From positions 1 to 7,245 of the forward strand of contig CAUCIO010000110.1 in the NCBI GenBank assembly GCA_958442925.1: a DNA stretch of 7,245 nt, given 5' to 3'. Numbering within the stretch: position 1 is the first letter of the stretch; each line of letters begins with the position of its first letter. Under the pieces are notes generated by a model. It saw only the letters and a program-made list of their open reading frames with translations, was not told the origin of the DNA and searched no databases. Shown one piece after another: positions 5,755-7,245 of the stretch. The stretch comes from an uncultured Clostridium sp. (GTDB taxonomy: Bacteria > Bacillota > Clostridia > Lachnospirales > Lachnospiraceae). The position numbers and the translations under genes were made by a program.

Positions 5755-6795
5755 GTGTTTTCTGCTTGTTTCAGCCGGGAACAGGAGGAAACCTGCTGTC
5801 AGCTGATTGCAGGACTGGCCCGCAAAGAGGTTTTAACCAGAGAGAAATGGAAGATTCTCCTTTCGGTAAGAACAGAGAGGACAGCTGCGCTCTTATTTCG
5901 GACAGCTAGGCGAATAAGAGAACGCTTTTACGGAAAAAGAGTATTTTTGAGAGGTCTGGTTGAGCCTGACATTTTTTCTGGGACAGGAAATCTTTGGGAG
6001 AACCCTGAATATCTAACGGAACAGATGCTTCATTTAGTCTGCCAGGAAGGGTATCAGGCAGGTTTTCGCAGCTTTGTACTTCAGGTGCATTCGGAGGAAA
6101 AGAGGGGAGCAGATACATTTCTGTCAGATTTTATAAAACAGATGAAGACAGTCTGCCCTGACTGTGCAGTGACTCTGGCAGCAGGAGAATACCCGGAAGA
6201 AATGGTTCGTATGTGTTCCGAGGCTGGAGCAGATCGATATCTGTTCCGTTCTGAAACTGCCGGACAGGGATGCGGCGGCTTGCTGGGCCTGACAGATCCG
6301 AAAGGAGAGCAGAGAAAAGCATATCTGCAATTTTTAAAGAAAGACGGATGGCAGACAGGAGTGAGGCTTACTGCCGATTTGTTTATCCGCTGTCCGGAGC
6401 GTTTGGCGGAGGAGCTTATGTTTCTTCACAGTCTGCAGCCAGAAATCGTAGAGATCGTACCGTTTGTCCCTGACTGCAGTGCTGTATCAGCAGAGGAGAA
6501 GAGGGACGCCCTGGAAATGACGCTGTACCTTATGGGGATTATGCGTCTTCTTTTGCCCCGTGTACTTCTTCCGGTTTCGGAACATCTGGAATCGGTCATT
6601 TCAGGTGGACGGGAACTGGGACTTTTATGCGGAGCGAATGTGTTGATTCAGAATCTGCATTCGAGTCCTGGCGGTCATGGACAGCAGCCGGACAGCAATA
6701 TAGCAGAAGAAAAGATGAGGCTGCGCCATTCGGTGGAAGAAATTGGATATGAGATTGTGGCAGAACGGGGAGACTGCTATGGCTTTTTTGCGTAG
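5755..6795 (+). CDS. HydE-like protein lacking the radical SAM cysteine motif
   Basis: A 346-residue protein whose whole length follows the HydE / biotin-synthase-like radical SAM barrel: GKRVFLRGLVE (60-70), QEGYQAGFRSFVLQ (97-110), CPDCAVTLAAGE (134-145), GADRYLFRSETA (158-169), EELMFLHSLQPEIVEIVPFVP (219-239), MTLYLMGIMRLLLPRVLLP (255-273), GANVLIQN (293-300) and GYEIVAERGD (331-340). Real HydE has CxxxCxxC just after the GL(I/V)E strand; here residues 71-88 hold no cysteine and the loop is about ten residues shorter. The SAM-side GxPGQT motif is replaced at about 202-217, HETA reads SETA, and the C-terminal cysteine region is reduced. The frame is intact, so this looks like a retained pseudoenzyme rather than an obvious pseudogene. 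The GTG start at 5755 has a weak ribosome site; the frame is open back to 5677. It follows ispD by 87 bp. The true role is unknown. Confidence 0.75.
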   Translation: MFSACFSREQEETCCQLIAGLARKEVLTREKWKILLSVRTERTAALLFRTARRIRERFYGKRVFLRGLVEPDIFSGTGNLWENPEYLTEQMLHLVCQEGYQAGFRSFVLQVHSEEKRGADTFLSDFIKQMKTVCPDCAVTLAAGEYPEEMVRMCSEAGADRYLFRSETAGQGCGGLLGLTDPKGEQRKAYLQFLKKDGWQTGVRLTADLFIRCPERLAEELMFLHSLQPEIVEIVPFVPDCSAVSAEEKRDALEMTLYLMGIMRLLLPRVLLPVSEHLESVISGGRELGLLCGANVLIQNLHSSPGGHGQQPDSNIAEEKMRLRHSVEEIGYEIVAERGDCYGFFA

Positions 6796-6877
6796 AGAGC
6801 GTTACACTGACACTTCCGACAGGAAAATCATCGTCTCTGGAGAGGATGCCTTAAGAAAAGCTGAGGGGCCATTTAAC

Positions 6878-6941
6878 TGACTGAGCAGAGAATCTATGTG
6901 CAGGAGAAATGTCTTCTGGATATGGATTCTCTATTCAGTTA
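6878..6941 (+). repeat. Long near-perfect inverted repeat (64-nt hairpin)
   Basis: Positions 6878-6907 pair with 6912-6941 around a four-base AATG loop: 28 of 30 positions pair, 23 Watson-Crick and five G-T. The mismatches are C6886/A6933 and G6900/G6919. All five G-T pairs are stable only in an RNA copied from the + strand (the other strand would have A-C), which favours a transcribed structure over a plain DNA palindrome. There is no T tract on either side, so it is not a standard terminator. It could be a 3'-UTR processing or stability element of the HydE-like transcript, a small RNA, or a REP/MITE-like unit; copies elsewhere cannot be checked here. Confidence 0.8.
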
Positions 6942-6998
6942 TGACGGGCAGAACGGTACAGAAAAAAGGGATATTTTTGGCTTAGAAGCAAGAATTAG

Positions 6999-7031
6999 AA
7001 AAAACTAAAAAACTAAAAAACTTTAAAAAAA
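6999..7031. repeat. A-tract tandem repeat upstream of promoter P1
   Basis: Three head-to-tail copies of AAAAAACT (6999-7006, 7007-7014, 7015-7022) are followed by TT and a seven-A run (7025-7031). The tract ends four bases before the P1 -35, where an UP element would bind the RNA polymerase alpha subunit, and A-tracts of this spacing can bend DNA. Confidence 0.7.
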
Positions 7032-7034
7032 CAG

Positions 7035-7063
7035 TTGACTTCTGTCGAAAACAGTGATAGAAT
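7035..7063 (+). promoter_or_regulatory. Promoter P1 (stable-RNA type)
   Basis: TTGACT (7035-7040), a 17-bp spacer and TAGAAT (7058-7063) with an extended -10 TG at 7055-7056. The predicted start is near 7070, followed at once by a GC-rich hairpin (7071-7091). Together with the A-rich stretch upstream this resembles a strong rRNA/tRNA promoter. Transcripts would run through P2 into the tRNA. Confidence 0.75.
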
Positions 7064-7070
7064 ACTTTTC

Positions 7071-7091
7071 GTTGCCGCCGAGAACGGCAGC
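7071..7091 (+). promoter_or_regulatory. Leader hairpin at the P1 transcript 5' end
   Basis: GTTGCCG (7071-7077) pairs with CGGCAGC (7085-7091) over a 7-nt loop, with one G-T. The same 5' bases (GCCGCC, 7074-7079) can instead pair with GGCGGC at 7118-7123, so two exclusive folds are possible. Its place at the very start of the transcript suggests 5'-end protection or a leader function. Confidence 0.5.
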
Positions 7092-7186
7092 TGAGAACAG
7101 TAGAAACAGCCTGATATGGCGGCTTCAAAAAAGATTTTTCTTTAAAGAGAAATGAAAAAGTTTCAAAAAGAAAAATAAAAAAGTTC

Positions 7187-7215
7187 TTGACAAATGAAAA
7201 ACAGCGTGATATAAT
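7187..7215 (+). promoter_or_regulatory. Promoter P2 for the tRNA gene
   Basis: Both hexamers are consensus: TTGACA (7187-7192) and TATAAT (7210-7215), with 17 bp between them and an extended -10 TG at 7207-7208. An A-rich stretch (7167-7182) precedes it. The predicted start near 7222 lies only about eight bases before the tRNA, as is usual for stable RNA promoters. Confidence 0.92.
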
Positions 7216-7229
7216 AGCTGAGCACGTTT

Positions 7230-7245
7230 GGAGAGATATCGAAGT
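7230..7245 (+). tRNA. 5' end of a tRNA-Ser gene, cut by the window edge
   Basis: The last 16 bases, GGAGAGATATCGAAGT, have the seven-base GGAGAGA acceptor strand followed by T8 and a D-arm start typical of bacterial serine tRNAs. The consensus promoter eight bases before its predicted start supports a stable RNA. The anticodon and the other acceptor strand lie outside, so the isoacceptor, and formally the identity, cannot be proved here. Confidence 0.72.

Larger units (their letters stand above)
6796..7034. other. Non-coding stretch with no convincing gene
   Basis: From the HydE-like stop to the first stable-RNA promoter I find no credible coding region and no T-tract terminator. Short open frames (33 codons from 6779, 36 from 6898) lack family resemblance and good ribosome sites. 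The region does hold the long hairpin at 6878-6941 and the A-tract repeat at 6999-7031. Counting on to the tRNA, about 430 bases carry no gene. Confidence 0.6.

Noticed and set aside
6779..6880. 33-codon open frame overlapping the end of the HydE-like gene
   Set aside because: No ribosome site, no resemblance to a known family, and it runs into the hairpin.
6878..6941. The long hairpin as an intrinsic terminator
   Set aside because: No T tract follows it on either strand.
6898..7008. 36-codon GTG open frame
   Set aside because: Most of it lies on the arms of the long hairpin and the A-tract, which explain the sequence better.
6999..7031. Short direct repeats as a CRISPR array
   Set aside because: The units are 8 bp, adjacent and without spacers, so they are an A-tract repeat.
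7134..7153. A/T-only hairpin between P1 and P2
   Set aside because: Seven weak pairs in a very A/T-rich stretch; expected by chance.

Overview
The window (about 7.2 kb, moderate G+C, purine-rich + strand, AGGAGG-type ribosome binding sites, TTGACA/TATAAT promoters) looks like chromosomal DNA of an anaerobic Firmicute, most likely the Lachnospiraceae (Clostridia). That placement is inferred from gene order and protein style; I cannot name a genus. All convincing genes lie on the + strand.

Layout. (1) 1-180: a short terminator for an unseen upstream unit, then a sigma-A-type promoter. (2) 181-1999: tsaE, tsaB and rimI, ending in a strong intrinsic terminator; this is the t6A tRNA-modification operon order known from Bacillus (ydiB-ydiC-ydiD). 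(3) 2000-2863: a terminator-bounded unit of two small Cys-rich proteins, one with a two-CxxC zinc-ribbon pattern and one with a dense Cys/His knuckle. (4) 2870-4911: an RNase Z-family metallo-beta-lactamase and tsaD. TsaD, TsaB and TsaE make N6-threonylcarbamoyl-adenosine on ANN-decoding tRNAs, and RNase Z trims tRNA 3' ends, so this part is largely about tRNA maturation. (5) 4936-5667: ispD of the MEP isoprenoid pathway. (6) 5755-6795: an intact 346-codon gene whose sequence follows the HydE/biotin-synthase-like radical SAM fold but which has lost the CxxxCxxC cluster motif and other active-site motifs. (7) 6796-7229: no convincing gene; it holds a 64-nt near-perfect hairpin, a short A-tract tandem repeat, and two tandem look-alike extended -10 promoters. 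(8) 7230-7245: the first 16 nt of what looks like a tRNA-Ser gene, cut by the window edge.

The best candidates for something undescribed are the HydE-like protein without its radical SAM cysteines, the long hairpin downstream of it (its G-T pairs are all in the orientation expected for a + strand RNA structure), and the pair of small Cys-rich proteins that separate tsaE-tsaB-rimI from tsaD. The rest is conserved housekeeping.
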